From the NCBI GenBank assembly GCA_017694795.1, contig JADIMM010000079.1:1-64000 (forward strand): a stretch of 64,000 nucleotides of DNA. Direction: 5' to 3'. The DNA comes from Candidatus Gallitreponema excrementavium. Lineage in GTDB: Bacteria; Spirochaetota; Spirochaetia; Treponematales; Treponemataceae. The position numbers and the translations under genes are program-made. Below the pieces are notes generated by a model that worked only from the letters and a program-made list of their open reading frames with translations, was not told where the DNA came from and ran no database searches. This document shows, piece by piece, positions 46,049 to 54,772 of the stretch. Numbering within the stretch: the first letter of the stretch is position 1; every line of letters starts with the position of its first letter.

Positions 46049-46612
46049 ATGATTAGAGGCGGTGATATTGCGAAAGGGACCGTTCTACTTATAAAAGGAA
46101 CACCCTACCTGGTTGTGGAGAGAGAATTTGTAAACCCGGGGAAGGGATCTGCTTTTGCCCGTTGCAAAATGAAAAACCTAAGGGACGGTTCTGTTCTTAC
46201 CCAGACGATCAAAACCCAGGATAATGTTGAAGATGCAACAGTTTCTTCCCACAGGTGCCAGTACCAGTACGATGACGGTGATAATTTTATCTTCATGGAT
46301 AATGAGACTTTTGACCAGATTGCAGTCCCCAAAGAAGGCAACGAATCAAAAGCACATTACCTTAAAGACGACATCGAATACGAAATCATAGTCTGGGAAG
46401 GAGAACCTATTGATGTCAGGATTCCCCAAAAAATGATTTTTGAAGTTGCCGAAAGCGAAAATTATATAAAAGGCGACACTGTTTCCGGGGCAACCAAACC
46501 CATTGTAACAGAAACCGGACTTACAGTAAGGGTACCCCTCTTTATAAAACAGGGCGAAAAAATCCTGGTGAACACAGAAAGTAACGACTATGTAGAAAGG
46601 GTGAACAGCTAG
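46049..46612 (+). CDS. efp: Elongation factor P
   Basis: EF-P relieves ribosome stalling at polyproline stretches. The 187-aa protein has the three-domain EF-P layout: MIRGGDIAKGTVLLIKGTPYLVVERE, then the tip loop with PGKG, where the Lys is the residue modified in other bacteria, then OB domains ending with the family signature RVPLFIKQGEKILVNTESNDYVERV. ATG 46049 follows GAGAGGA; the frame is open upstream but has no ribosome site there. The modifying enzymes (EpmA/EpmB or others) are not in the window. Confidence 0.95.
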   Translation: MIRGGDIAKGTVLLIKGTPYLVVEREFVNPGKGSAFARCKMKNLRDGSVLTQTIKTQDNVEDATVSSHRCQYQYDDGDNFIFMDNETFDQIAVPKEGNESKAHYLKDDIEYEIIVWEGEPIDVRIPQKMIFEVAESENYIKGDTVSGATKPIVTETGLTVRVPLFIKQGEKILVNTESNDYVERVNS

Positions 46613-46640
46613 GACCCGCAGAACCTTATCTAGAATCACA

Positions 46641-46674
46641 AAAGTGTACCTCTTTAAAGGGGTACACTTTTTTT
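46641..46674. terminator. Bidirectional terminator after efp
   Basis: A 10-bp perfect stem AAAGTGTACC/GGTACACTTT (46641-46650, 46661-46670) with a 10-nt loop is followed on the plus strand by a T-run to 46674. It serves efp, and possibly also the convergent gene. Confidence 0.88.
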
Positions 46675-47272
46675 ATACCCCTTTCCCATAACTGCCCAGC
46701 AGCAGTGAAAGGGCAGCCTGAAACTCCATATCCGACAATTCGCCTTCTGTCCTGGATTTAATCAGAGCCTTAATTTCCGGCGGAAATACATTCCAGTACT
46801 TTCTTTCCCAGCCAGGTGCAGCTTCAAAATCCTCATCTTTCAAGGCTGAACAATCTCCCCAGCCCCGTTCAACAAACTGCAGAACCATGGTTTCCATCAT
46901 TTCCACAGGTATCTTCTTTTTGCGGCCACGTTTGCCGCCTTTAGGAGGAAACCAGTTATCCAAAAGAACTTCCATATCTTCCGGTGAAATCTCGGGAGCT
47001 TCTTTCTTTATAAGCCCCTCGGCGTATTCCCTTAAGGAAGCCTTCATTCCTTCGATACTTTTTTCCAGGGACTCCTGGATAGACTTATTCATGTCCTTTG
47101 CGAGTTTTTCGGGATCCAAGGTCGAAAGCCCCTGAAAAGCCCCGAGATTTTTCTTCCTGCGTTTAACAGCCGCTTCAACTGCATCAATCTGCCGGACATC
47201 ACAACGGTTAAGGATAAAATCCAAAACACTGATAAACTCACTTTTAGCATCTGAATAAGAATTAGAATCCAT
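46673..47272 (-). CDS. Unknown cytoplasmic protein, 199 aa
   Basis: This 199-aa charged helical protein has no signal peptide. Notable parts are a basic stretch (PPKGGKRGRKKKIP, about 115-128) and a C-terminal helical domain (GELSDMEFQAALSLLLG). I do not recognise a family. The start is chosen at ATG 47272 because a TTTACA-18-TATTTT promoter ends 6 nt before it. There is no Shine-Dalgarno sequence. The frame continues 18 codons upstream across this promoter. Confidence 0.7.
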   Translation of the reverse strand: MDSNSYSDAKSEFISVLDFILNRCDVRQIDAVEAAVKRRKKNLGAFQGLSTLDPEKLAKDMNKSIQESLEKSIEGMKASLREYAEGLIKKEAPEISPEDMEVLLDNWFPPKGGKRGRKKKIPVEMMETMVLQFVERGWGDCSALKDEDFEAAPGWERKYWNVFPPEIKALIKSRTEGELSDMEFQAALSLLLGSYGKGV

Positions 47273-47278
47273 ACAGAA

Positions 47279-47308
47279 AAAATACAACCATTTGCGTTGA
47301 TTTGTAAA
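47279..47308 (-). promoter_or_regulatory. Candidate promoter giving a leaderless mRNA
   Basis: TTTACA (47308-47303), an 18-nt spacer and TATTTT (47284-47279) lie on the minus strand, with 6 nt to ATG 47272. Confidence 0.45.
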
Positions 47309-47449
47309 GTTAAAGATTAAAAACAACCGGAACCGGGATTACCCCCGGAAAAAGATCCGGGGAAAAACACCGGAATTCAAACAGTATAATTAAATCCGGA
47401 TATTTAGATACGAAACCGGGTCAATCTGGTACCAGGTAAAAATTTTGTG

Positions 47450-47478
47450 TTGCGAAAAAAATGAGATAGGAGTACATT
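47450..47478 (+). promoter_or_regulatory. Candidate promoter of pta
   Basis: TTGCGA (47450-47455), a 17-nt spacer and TACATT (47473-47478) lie about 35 nt before the pta ATG. Confidence 0.45.
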
Positions 47479-47512
47479 AGAGTTGACGAAAGAGAATTTT
47501 TTGGAGGATTTT

Positions 47513-48520
47513 ATGGGATTTTCAGAAGAAATGATAAAAAAAGCTATTGAACTTGGAAATAATCTTGTTCTCCCAGAGGGTACTGAAGAAAGAACTATTA
47601 AAGCGGCAAGGATTATAAAGGACAAAAAAATCGCAAAAGAGGTTTTTCTTTTGGGAAACGAATCCGGCATAAGGGATTCTGCAGAAAAAGCCGGGGTTGA
47701 TTTGCAGGGGCTGACCCTTATCAACCCTGAGACGTCCGATATGGCAGGGGATTTTGCCGGAACTTACTATGAGTTGAGGAAGCACAAGGGTATGACTCCG
47801 GAACAGGCAAAAGAAGACATGAAAAATGTCCTGCGCTTTGGAGCCATGATGGTAAAAAAAGGCCGGGCTGACTCAATGGTTGCCGGAGCCCTTTCTGCCA
47901 CAGCTGATGTACTCAGGGCAGGACTTACCATAATCGGAACGGCACCGGGAATGAAAACCGCTTCTTCCTGCTTTGTAATGGAGCTGAAAGACAAAAGCTA
48001 TGGTTCCAACGGAATGATGATTTTCTCGGACTGTGCAGTCATCCCTACCCCGACAACGGAGCAACTGGCAGACATTGCTGTTTCGGCAGCCCAGTCATGC
48101 AGGAATTTTCTTGGAGCAGAGCCTGTTATTGCCCTTTTATCCTACTCTACCAAAGGCTCCGGCGGTAATAAGGACGAAAACATTCTCCGTGTACGGAACG
48201 CCCTTGAACTTATAAAAGCAAAAGAACCCGGGCTTTTGGTTGACGGTGAAATGCAGTTGGACGCAGCCTTGGTTCCTTCTGTTACGGACAAGAAAGCACC
48301 GGGAAGTCCGGTTAAGGGAAAAGTAAATACAATAGTTTTCCCGGATTTAGGTGCCGGAAACATAGGATATAAGCTGGTACAGCGTCTTGCAGGAGCTGAA
48401 GCCTACGGCCCGTTCTTACAGGGCTTTGCCGGCCCCATCAGCGATTTATCCAGAGGCTGCTCCGTAGAAGACATTGTAACAACAGCTGCGGTAACCCTGG
48501 TACAGGCAGGTGGTAAATAG
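47513..48520 (+). CDS. pta: Phosphate acetyltransferase
   Basis: Pta makes acetyl phosphate from acetyl-CoA, the first step of acetate formation with ATP gain. The 335-aa single-domain (PTA_PTB) protein has the motifs LVLPEGTEERTIKAA, MVAGALSATADVLRAGL, GSGGNKDEN and the C-terminal VFPDLGAGNIGYKLVQRLAGAEAYGPFLQG. ATG 47513 follows GGAGGA; a TTG ten codons earlier lacks a site. Its stop overlaps the GTG start of the TPR gene by one base. ackA is not in the window. Confidence 0.96.
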   Translation: MGFSEEMIKKAIELGNNLVLPEGTEERTIKAARIIKDKKIAKEVFLLGNESGIRDSAEKAGVDLQGLTLINPETSDMAGDFAGTYYELRKHKGMTPEQAKEDMKNVLRFGAMMVKKGRADSMVAGALSATADVLRAGLTIIGTAPGMKTASSCFVMELKDKSYGSNGMMIFSDCAVIPTPTTEQLADIAVSAAQSCRNFLGAEPVIALLSYSTKGSGGNKDENILRVRNALELIKAKEPGLLVDGEMQLDAALVPSVTDKKAPGSPVKGKVNTIVFPDLGAGNIGYKLVQRLAGAEAYGPFLQGFAGPISDLSRGCSVEDIVTTAAVTLVQAGGK

Positions 48521-50469
48521 TGACAGAGAGTAACTTCCAGAGTTTATTTCAAAAAGCCATTTGTGCAGGCAAAAACAGAAAGTACCGGCAGGCAGGGGAA
48601 ATTCTGGAAGGACTTTTGTTTGAAAGTATCGAACAGAATGGGGAAGATAACTTTGTCATGGATCTTCATCCTGAGATACTAATCTTTCTCGGGAGAGCAT
48701 TTCATTCCCTCAAGGATTTTAACAAGGCAATCCAGTATTTCCGGCTTTATCTGGAAAAACACTCCGGGGATTCTTCCGGTTGGTTTTTCCTCGCCAGGAC
48801 ACTTTTTTCCTGCCACCTTTACAAGGATGCCTTTCATTCGGTGAGGCGTAGCCTGGCACTTAATTCTGCCTCCCCTGATTCTTACAGCCTGCTGGGGGCA
48901 ATTTGCCTGAAAATCGGAAAACCCAACCTTGCAAGAAAGGCTTTCCTGCAGGGACTTGAACTTGCCCCCCAGAATATGAAACTCCACCAGGGATACAACA
49001 ATACCCTTTTTATCTGCGGTGTAAGACAGCTTAAAAACGATGATTTTCCAAACGCCGTGGAAACCTTTAACTACCTTATAAACAACAACTTTGACGGAGT
49101 ACTTCCCAGGCTGTATCTTGCCCATGCTTACAGGGGGGTAGGAAATTACCAGCAGGCCCTAATTCAGTACGAACAGGCCTGTTGTTATTCACCTAACGAC
49201 CCTCATTTGCCCTGGTATATTGTTTCAATTCTTCTTGAAAGCGGCAAAAGAACAGAAGCATTCAGAATTCTGCAGAAATTCAACCTCCCTGAAGATTTTA
49301 TTCTGGGAACAGAGGAAACCCTGTCACAGGAATCAATAGATTCCGTTATCATAAAAAAGCATTTAAATGACAGGGAATACGAAAAGGCTGTACAGGCAGC
49401 CGGACTGGCATTAAGAAAATACGGCCCTCACCCTGTGTTCCACTGTTTAATGGGAGAAGCCCTTTACGGTAAGGGAGCCTATGAGACTGCAATGAACCAT
49501 TTTAACCGTGCAACTGAACTGGATAAAAACAGTGTATGTGCAAAATACGGGATTATGATGATTCTTTGTAAACAAAAAAAATGGAACAACCTTGAAAAAG
49601 AGCTTAAAAGGGCAAGAAAAATAGGATGTGAAGAATCGACCGTTTTATACTACGACTGTCTCTGCAAGGTTAATAAGGAACACGACCCCCAGAAATTACT
49701 GGAGCATATTCAGAATTTTGTCCGGAACTATGGTGCAGATTCCAACATAATGGTTGCCCTGGCAAGGCTTTATTTTGAGGTGGGGCTGCCTGACCTGGCA
49801 CTGGGATGGTATGAAAAAGTAATTACAGACAATCCGGACAACGAGGAAGCCTATCTCGGAAAAATTGCATCTTTGGAACTTCTTGATGACATTGAAAGCC
49901 TTGTAAAAACCTACGGCATTTATCTTGAAAAGTGGCCCACAAACAACCCGATAAGATCTGAATTTATTGATTTACTTATCAAGCTTGAAATATGGGATAA
50001 GGCTGCCGACAACACAGAGTATTTTGTCTCACAACCCGGCGGAAAAAAATTCCTCAGGCAAATGGCTTTTTTCAGGAGGAAGGCAAAACAATACCGGGAA
50101 GCCGTTATTGCCTACAAGACAATTCTAAGGGAAAACCCCAGAGACCAGATTGCCCTTTCCAATCTTATTTTCTGCCTGGACAGGATGGGGAAACCCAAAG
50201 AAGGGGAAGTTATTCTTGGGGCAGCATTAAAAATTATGACACCTACTGCGGATTTATTAATGATTCATGCCCTGACCCTTGTACATTGCGGAGAAATTGA
50301 ACGGGCCCTGGATGTCTACAGGCTTGCCACGGACAAATTTCCTGATGATTACCGCACATGGGAAAATGCAGGAAAAGTTTATGAGCAACAGGGCATAAAA
50401 GAAGTTGCTATGCAGTACTATCAGGTTGCAGAGGAAAGGAAATCAAAGGCCTTGCAAAAACAAAAGTAA
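48520..50469 (+). CDS. TPR-repeat protein, 649 aa, coupled to pta
   Basis: The protein is built almost wholly from tetratricopeptide repeats (for example KDFNKAIQYFRLYLEKHSGDSSGWF-type units, ending PDDYRTWENAGKVYEQQG), with no signal peptide or clear membrane helix. It starts at GTG 48520 with the overlap TAGTG, so it is translated together with pta. I recall the same gene pair in Treponema pallidum (pta followed by a TPR protein of similar size). Size and repeats also resemble Borrelia FlcA, a flagellar collar protein. Both points are from memory and unverified. Confidence 0.85.
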   Translation: MTESNFQSLFQKAICAGKNRKYRQAGEILEGLLFESIEQNGEDNFVMDLHPEILIFLGRAFHSLKDFNKAIQYFRLYLEKHSGDSSGWFFLARTLFSCHLYKDAFHSVRRSLALNSASPDSYSLLGAICLKIGKPNLARKAFLQGLELAPQNMKLHQGYNNTLFICGVRQLKNDDFPNAVETFNYLINNNFDGVLPRLYLAHAYRGVGNYQQALIQYEQACCYSPNDPHLPWYIVSILLESGKRTEAFRILQKFNLPEDFILGTEETLSQESIDSVIIKKHLNDREYEKAVQAAGLALRKYGPHPVFHCLMGEALYGKGAYETAMNHFNRATELDKNSVCAKYGIMMILCKQKKWNNLEKELKRARKIGCEESTVLYYDCLCKVNKEHDPQKLLEHIQNFVRNYGADSNIMVALARLYFEVGLPDLALGWYEKVITDNPDNEEAYLGKIASLELLDDIESLVKTYGIYLEKWPTNNPIRSEFIDLLIKLEIWDKAADNTEYFVSQPGGKKFLRQMAFFRRKAKQYREAVIAYKTILRENPRDQIALSNLIFCLDRMGKPKEGEVILGAALKIMTPTADLLMIHALTLVHCGEIERALDVYRLATDKFPDDYRTWENAGKVYEQQGIKEVAMQYYQVAEERKSKALQKQK

Positions 50470-50476
50470 TTTGTCC

Positions 50477-50505
50477 TTGCAAAAAACATAGAATAGATAT
50501 AGAAT
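50477..50505 (+). promoter_or_regulatory. Candidate promoter of the hydrogenase maturation operon
   Basis: TTGCAA (50477-50482), a 17-nt spacer and TAGAAT (50500-50505) leave a leader of about 100 nt before the first gene. Confidence 0.55.
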
Positions 50506-50608
50506 TCACCCAACAGTATCTGAGGTTGAGGAGTAAAATCTGAGACCAGGGATAACCCGCAATATAAGTTTTCCATCGTACTGTCATTTCCCATTTCCAG
50601 AGGTTTTT

Positions 50609-50860
50609 ATGGAACAGAAGTCAGTTGCGGTAATAGTGATTATAGTCAGAAAGCCTGACGAATCCGCAGAAAAGGTAAACAAGATTCTTTCAGAAAACGG
50701 AGATATTGTTATTGCCAGACTTGGAGTACCCTATCCAAAGCGGGAACTCTGCATAATAACCCTTGTTGTTGACGGAAGCAATGACAGGATTGGTGCCATA
50801 ACAGGTAAAATCGGACAAATCCCTAATGTTACTGTAAAAACCACTTTTGCAAAATTATAA
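50609..50860 (+). CDS. TM1266-type iron-only hydrogenase system regulator
   Basis: This 83-aa protein has the ACT-like small regulator fold of the TM1266 family, which is found beside [FeFe]-hydrogenase maturation genes. Motifs are VIVIIVRKPDESAEKVNKIL, ARLGVPYPKRELCIITLVVDG and IGAITGKIGQIPNVTVKT. It has no DNA-binding domain visible by eye, so how it would regulate is unknown. It is the first gene of the maturation operon, 15 bp before hydG. ATG follows AGAGG. Confidence 0.88.
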   Translation: MEQKSVAVIVIIVRKPDESAEKVNKILSENGDIVIARLGVPYPKRELCIITLVVDGSNDRIGAITGKIGQIPNVTVKTTFAKL

Positions 50861-50875
50861 CAGGAAGGGAAACAA

Positions 50876-52423
50876 ATGAAAAACGAATCAACATTCTCAT
50901 GCTCAGGAGAACCTGTAACCACCACAGCCCAGTGGGTCAAGTCCCAAATAAAAAACGAAGAAATCGAAAAATATTTAAAAGACGGTAAGGATTTTATTGA
51001 TGACGAAAAAATTGAAAGACTGATTTCCGAAAAAACAAATCCTACAAGGGAAAAAATCGAAGAAATCCTGGAACGGGCGATGGACATCAAGCTGCTTTCA
51101 GACGAGGATACAGCTTACCTTGTGAATGTAAAGGACAAGGAATTGCGGGATTTGGTTTTTGAAGCCGCAAAGAAAATCAAGTTTAAAGTTTACGACAACA
51201 GGATAGTAACCTTTGCACCTTTGTATCTTGGGAGTAAATGTGTAAATAACTGCAAATATTGCGGTTTCAGGTGCAGCAATAACGAAATAGAAAGACGGGT
51301 TCTGACAATGGAAGAAGTGAGGAAAGAAACACAGGTCCTCTGCGGAAAAATCGGTCACAAGCGTCTTGTTGTTGTTTACGGGGAACATCCTGCCACCAGC
51401 TGCGATTACATCGTTGAGTCAATGAAAACCATTTATTCTGTAAAAGAAAAAGTAAGGAACGGTGTCGGGGAAATACGCCGGGTTAATATCAACGCCGCCC
51501 CTATGTGCATATCTGACATGAAAAGACTCCACGAAGCCGGGATAGGAACCTTCCAGGTTTTTCAGGAAACATACAACCACAAGGTGTATAAGGAAGTTCA
51601 TCCCGAAAACACCCTTAAAGGAAACTACCGCTGGAGACTCTACGCCCTTCACCGTGCAATGGAGGCCGGAGTTGACGATGTTGCAATAGGAACACTTTTC
51701 GGACTGGCAGACTGGAGGTTTGAAGTTCTGGGAATGGTTGCCCATGCCCGGGACCTGGAAGAAAAATTCGGCCTAGGCCCCCACACTGTTTCCGTTCCCC
51801 GGCTTGAACCTGCGGCAGGAACCGAATTTGACTGGGTAAAACATTGGGTAAGTGATGAAGATTTCAGGTATCTCGTAGCAGTACTCAGGGTGGCAATTCC
51901 TTATGCAGGTCTGATTGTTACAAACAGGGAAAAACCGGAAATGATAAAATCTCTTATAGATATCATAACACAGCGGGATGCAGACTCCAGAATAGGTATC
52001 GGAAGTTACACTCTCGCCTATGAAAACGGAGAGCTTGATAAACAGCACTCGGAAAAACAGCAGTTCATGCTGGGTGATTCCCGAAGCCTGGATGAAATAA
52101 TCCGGGAACTTGCACAAGAGGGACATATAGTTTCATTTTGCACAGCCGGATACAGATGCGGCAGAACAGGAAAAAAAATCATGACCCTTTTGGAAAACGG
52201 CAGGGAAGGCTGCTTCTGTAAATTGAATGCGGTTTTAACATTCCAGGAATGGCTGGAAGACTTTGCTTCCGAAGAAACAAAAAAAATCGGTGAAGCTATA
52301 ATAAAAAAGGAAATTGAAGAAATAAAATCCAGGGTACCCAAAGACTTCTCACAACCGGTTTTTGATAAATTTCTGGAAGCTTATAATAAAATTATTTCCG
52401 GTGAAAGGGATTTATATTTTTAA
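50876..52423 (+). CDS. hydG: [FeFe]-hydrogenase maturase HydG (radical SAM tyrosine lyase), variant cluster motif
   Basis: HydG splits tyrosine to supply CO, CN- and the Fe(CO)2CN synthon for the H-cluster. The 515-aa protein has the radical SAM motif CVNNCKYC (Cys122, 126, 129) and the TIM-barrel parts INAAPMCISD, QVFQETYNHKVYKEVHP and VSVPRLEPAAGTEF, with His303 matching the auxiliary-cluster His. The C-terminal auxiliary motif should be CX2CX22C, but here it reads C422-T-A-G425-Y-R-C428 and later C446-F-C448. The middle ligand position is Gly, with spare cysteines nearby. The gene sits between the TM1266 gene and hydF. Confidence 0.94.
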   Translation: MKNESTFSCSGEPVTTTAQWVKSQIKNEEIEKYLKDGKDFIDDEKIERLISEKTNPTREKIEEILERAMDIKLLSDEDTAYLVNVKDKELRDLVFEAAKKIKFKVYDNRIVTFAPLYLGSKCVNNCKYCGFRCSNNEIERRVLTMEEVRKETQVLCGKIGHKRLVVVYGEHPATSCDYIVESMKTIYSVKEKVRNGVGEIRRVNINAAPMCISDMKRLHEAGIGTFQVFQETYNHKVYKEVHPENTLKGNYRWRLYALHRAMEAGVDDVAIGTLFGLADWRFEVLGMVAHARDLEEKFGLGPHTVSVPRLEPAAGTEFDWVKHWVSDEDFRYLVAVLRVAIPYAGLIVTNREKPEMIKSLIDIITQRDADSRIGIGSYTLAYENGELDKQHSEKQQFMLGDSRSLDEIIRELAQEGHIVSFCTAGYRCGRTGKKIMTLLENGREGCFCKLNAVLTFQEWLEDFASEETKKIGEAIIKKEIEEIKSRVPKDFSQPVFDKFLEAYNKIISGERDLYF

Positions 52424-52447
52424 AAAACCGGAAAAAGGATACCAAAT

Positions 52448-53722
52448 ATGAACGGAACCCCCAAGGCATTAAAGATTAGTATAGGTTTCTTCGGAAGAAC
52501 AAATGTTGGAAAATCCAGTATCATTAATTTAATCACAAACCAGGGGGTATCCATAGTCTCTGAAATTCCCGGTACCACCACAGACATGGTTTCCAAATCA
52601 ATGGAACTACCACCGGTGGGTCCGGTAAATTTGATTGACACTCCCGGGCTGGATGACGGGTCACAGTTGGGAGAGCAACGCCTCAAAGTTTCGAGACAGG
52701 TAATTTCCACAGTAGACTTGATAGTCTTAATTACAGATTGCTTTAGATGGACCCAATATGAAGAATGGGTTTTGTCTGAAAGCAAAAAATACCGGACGCC
52801 GGTAATTATAATAAATAATAAAACTGATTTAAAACCAGATGTTTGTGATTGCAAAAAAACAGGAAGAACAACCGAAAACCAATTGAATATTTCTTGTAAA
52901 GAATTGAAAGATAATGAATCAAAAAGAAATTCATTTATTAACTCATTATCAGGATTAATTTCAGGAATTGTTCATCATGAAGAAAAAGAAAATCTGATTT
53001 TTTCAGATTTGATTCCGGGTGAAAACAAAAATGTTATTCTTGTAATGCCGGTTGATTCAGAAGCCCCAAAAGGAAGATTAATCCTTCCACAGGTGCAGAC
53101 TATAAGGGAGGCACTTGACAATAATATTTCAGCAATCTGTGTAACACCTGAAACATTTACCAGGACTCTTGATTCACTTTCAAATCCGCCGGCACTGGTA
53201 ATAACCGACTCCCAGGCTGTAAAAGAAATTGCAGAAAAAACACCGGATTCAATTACCCTTACAACTTTCTCGATTTTATTTTCAAGGTTAAAAGGGGAAC
53301 TTAAAACTCTTTCTGCTGGAGCGGCAGAACTTTACTGTTTGAAAGATAATGACAAGGTTTTGATAAGCGAAGCTTGTACACACCATAGTACAGATGAAGA
53401 TATAGGCAGGGTAAAAATCCCGAATCTTTTGCGGAAGTTTTCAGGTAAAAACCTAAAAATTGAATTTGCCCAAGGAAAAGACTTTTACAATGTTCAACAG
53501 GATGATTACCGGTTGATTATACATTGCGGAGGCTGTATGATTACCCGCAAAGAATTCAATTCTAGATTGAATTACTGCACAGAAAATAATTTACATATTA
53601 CAAATTATGGAATGGCAATTTCAGTTTTTCAGAATGTATTGGAGAGGACCTTAAAACTATTTCCGGAGGCTCTTGCAGAATTTAAAAATAGAAAGGAAAA
53701 TCCCGGAAAAAATGAATATTGA
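52448..53722 (+). CDS. hydF: [FeFe]-hydrogenase maturation GTPase HydF
   Basis: HydF is the scaffold that carries the 2Fe precursor to the apo-hydrogenase. The N-terminal GTPase has Walker A (GRTNVGKSS), the switch region GTTTD, DTPG and NKTD. The C-terminal [4Fe-4S] site is CTH followed about 50 residues later by HCGGC, the family CxHx(46-53)HCxxC pattern. The length, 424 aa, is normal. The last 11 bp overlap the start of hydE. Confidence 0.95.
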   Translation: MNGTPKALKISIGFFGRTNVGKSSIINLITNQGVSIVSEIPGTTTDMVSKSMELPPVGPVNLIDTPGLDDGSQLGEQRLKVSRQVISTVDLIVLITDCFRWTQYEEWVLSESKKYRTPVIIINNKTDLKPDVCDCKKTGRTTENQLNISCKELKDNESKRNSFINSLSGLISGIVHHEEKENLIFSDLIPGENKNVILVMPVDSEAPKGRLILPQVQTIREALDNNISAICVTPETFTRTLDSLSNPPALVITDSQAVKEIAEKTPDSITLTTFSILFSRLKGELKTLSAGAAELYCLKDNDKVLISEACTHHSTDEDIGRVKIPNLLRKFSGKNLKIEFAQGKDFYNVQQDDYRLIIHCGGCMITRKEFNSRLNYCTENNLHITNYGMAISVFQNVLERTLKLFPEALAEFKNRKENPGKNEY

Positions 53723-54770
53723 AAATTCTCTTAGTAAACTTGAAAAACTGGGAAAGAAAAAAAATATTTCTTTTTTTGAGTCATTAAGAATAAAAAAAAT
53801 CCTTAATTTTTTCTTACAGACTGATAATCCTGAATTTCTTGAACAGTTAAGATTAACCGCAGTTAAAACACGCAATAAAACTTACCAGGAAAAAGTTTTT
53901 GTAAGGGGGCTGATTGAGTTTTCAAATCTATGCTGTAATTTCTGCAAATATTGTGGATTAAATATTTATAACAATAAGGTCACCCGGTATATACTTGATA
54001 AAGGGGAAATTTTATCACAGGTTGAAGTACTTTACACAAAAGGAATAAAAACTGTTGTCCTCCAGTCAGGAGAAATGGAGAATCAAACAGAAAAGATTTC
54101 TGACATTGTAAAATCAATAAAAGAAAAATACCCGGATATTGCAGTAACACTTTCCATAGGGGAAAAAAAATTTCAAGATCTTAAAATATTAAAGGAAGCC
54201 GGCACAGACAGATATCTTTTACGGATTGAAACAACAAACAGGAAACTCTATTCAAATTTACACAGACAAAAAAGAATCCTTAATACAAGGATTAAAACAC
54301 TTAAATCTTTAAAAAAATTAAGATACCAGACCGGAAGCGGAATAATGACGGGACTTCCCGGACAAAAAACCGGAGACATAACTAAAGATTTGGTTTTCTT
54401 TAAAAAAAACAATTTTGAAATGATTGGTATCGGCCCCTTTATTCCACATCCTGATACAGAATTGAAATACGCCCCACGGGGGATACCGGAACTGACCCTT
54501 AAAGTAATTGCACTTACCAGAATTATTCTTCCTTACTCCCTTATTCCTGCAACTACAGCCTTGGGAAGTCTTGAAAAAGATTACAGGGTTGATGCACTTA
54601 AATGGGGTGCAAATGTTTTAATGCCTAATTTTACACCGGATATATTAAAAGCAAGGTACGAAATATACCCCGGAAAAGAGTCTGATTCTTCGTTAAAAAA
54701 TCTTGAACTATTAGCTAAAAAAGCCGGAATGATTTTGGACTTTTCCCGTGGTGATGCACCTGGATTCTGA
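53712..54770 (+). CDS. hydE: [FeFe]-hydrogenase maturase HydE (radical SAM)
   Basis: HydE processes the HydG-derived iron synthon toward the dithiolate-bridged cluster. The 352-aa protein carries the radical SAM motif CX3CX2C within LCCNFCKYCG and the barrel motifs TVVLQSGE, RIETTNRKLY, GSGIMTGLPGQ and GPFIPHPDTEL. The second, non-essential C-terminal Fe-S site of some HydE proteins is absent (no cysteines in the last 60 residues). The start at ATG 53712 overlaps hydF; an upstream frame of 13 codons lies within hydF. The gene ends 2 bp from convergent mutS2, with no room for a terminator. Confidence 0.94.
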   Translation: MNIENSLSKLEKLGKKKNISFFESLRIKKILNFFLQTDNPEFLEQLRLTAVKTRNKTYQEKVFVRGLIEFSNLCCNFCKYCGLNIYNNKVTRYILDKGEILSQVEVLYTKGIKTVVLQSGEMENQTEKISDIVKSIKEKYPDIAVTLSIGEKKFQDLKILKEAGTDRYLLRIETTNRKLYSNLHRQKRILNTRIKTLKSLKKLRYQTGSGIMTGLPGQKTGDITKDLVFFKKNNFEMIGIGPFIPHPDTELKYAPRGIPELTLKVIALTRIILPYSLIPATTALGSLEKDYRVDALKWGANVLMPNFTPDILKARYEIYPGKESDSSLKNLELLAKKAGMILDFSRGDAPGF

Positions 54771-54772
54771 CC

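Noticed and set aside
47340-47400. GC-rich inverted repeats near CCGG runs upstream of pta as a terminator
   Set aside because: The stems are short and imperfect, and no T-run follows on either strand.
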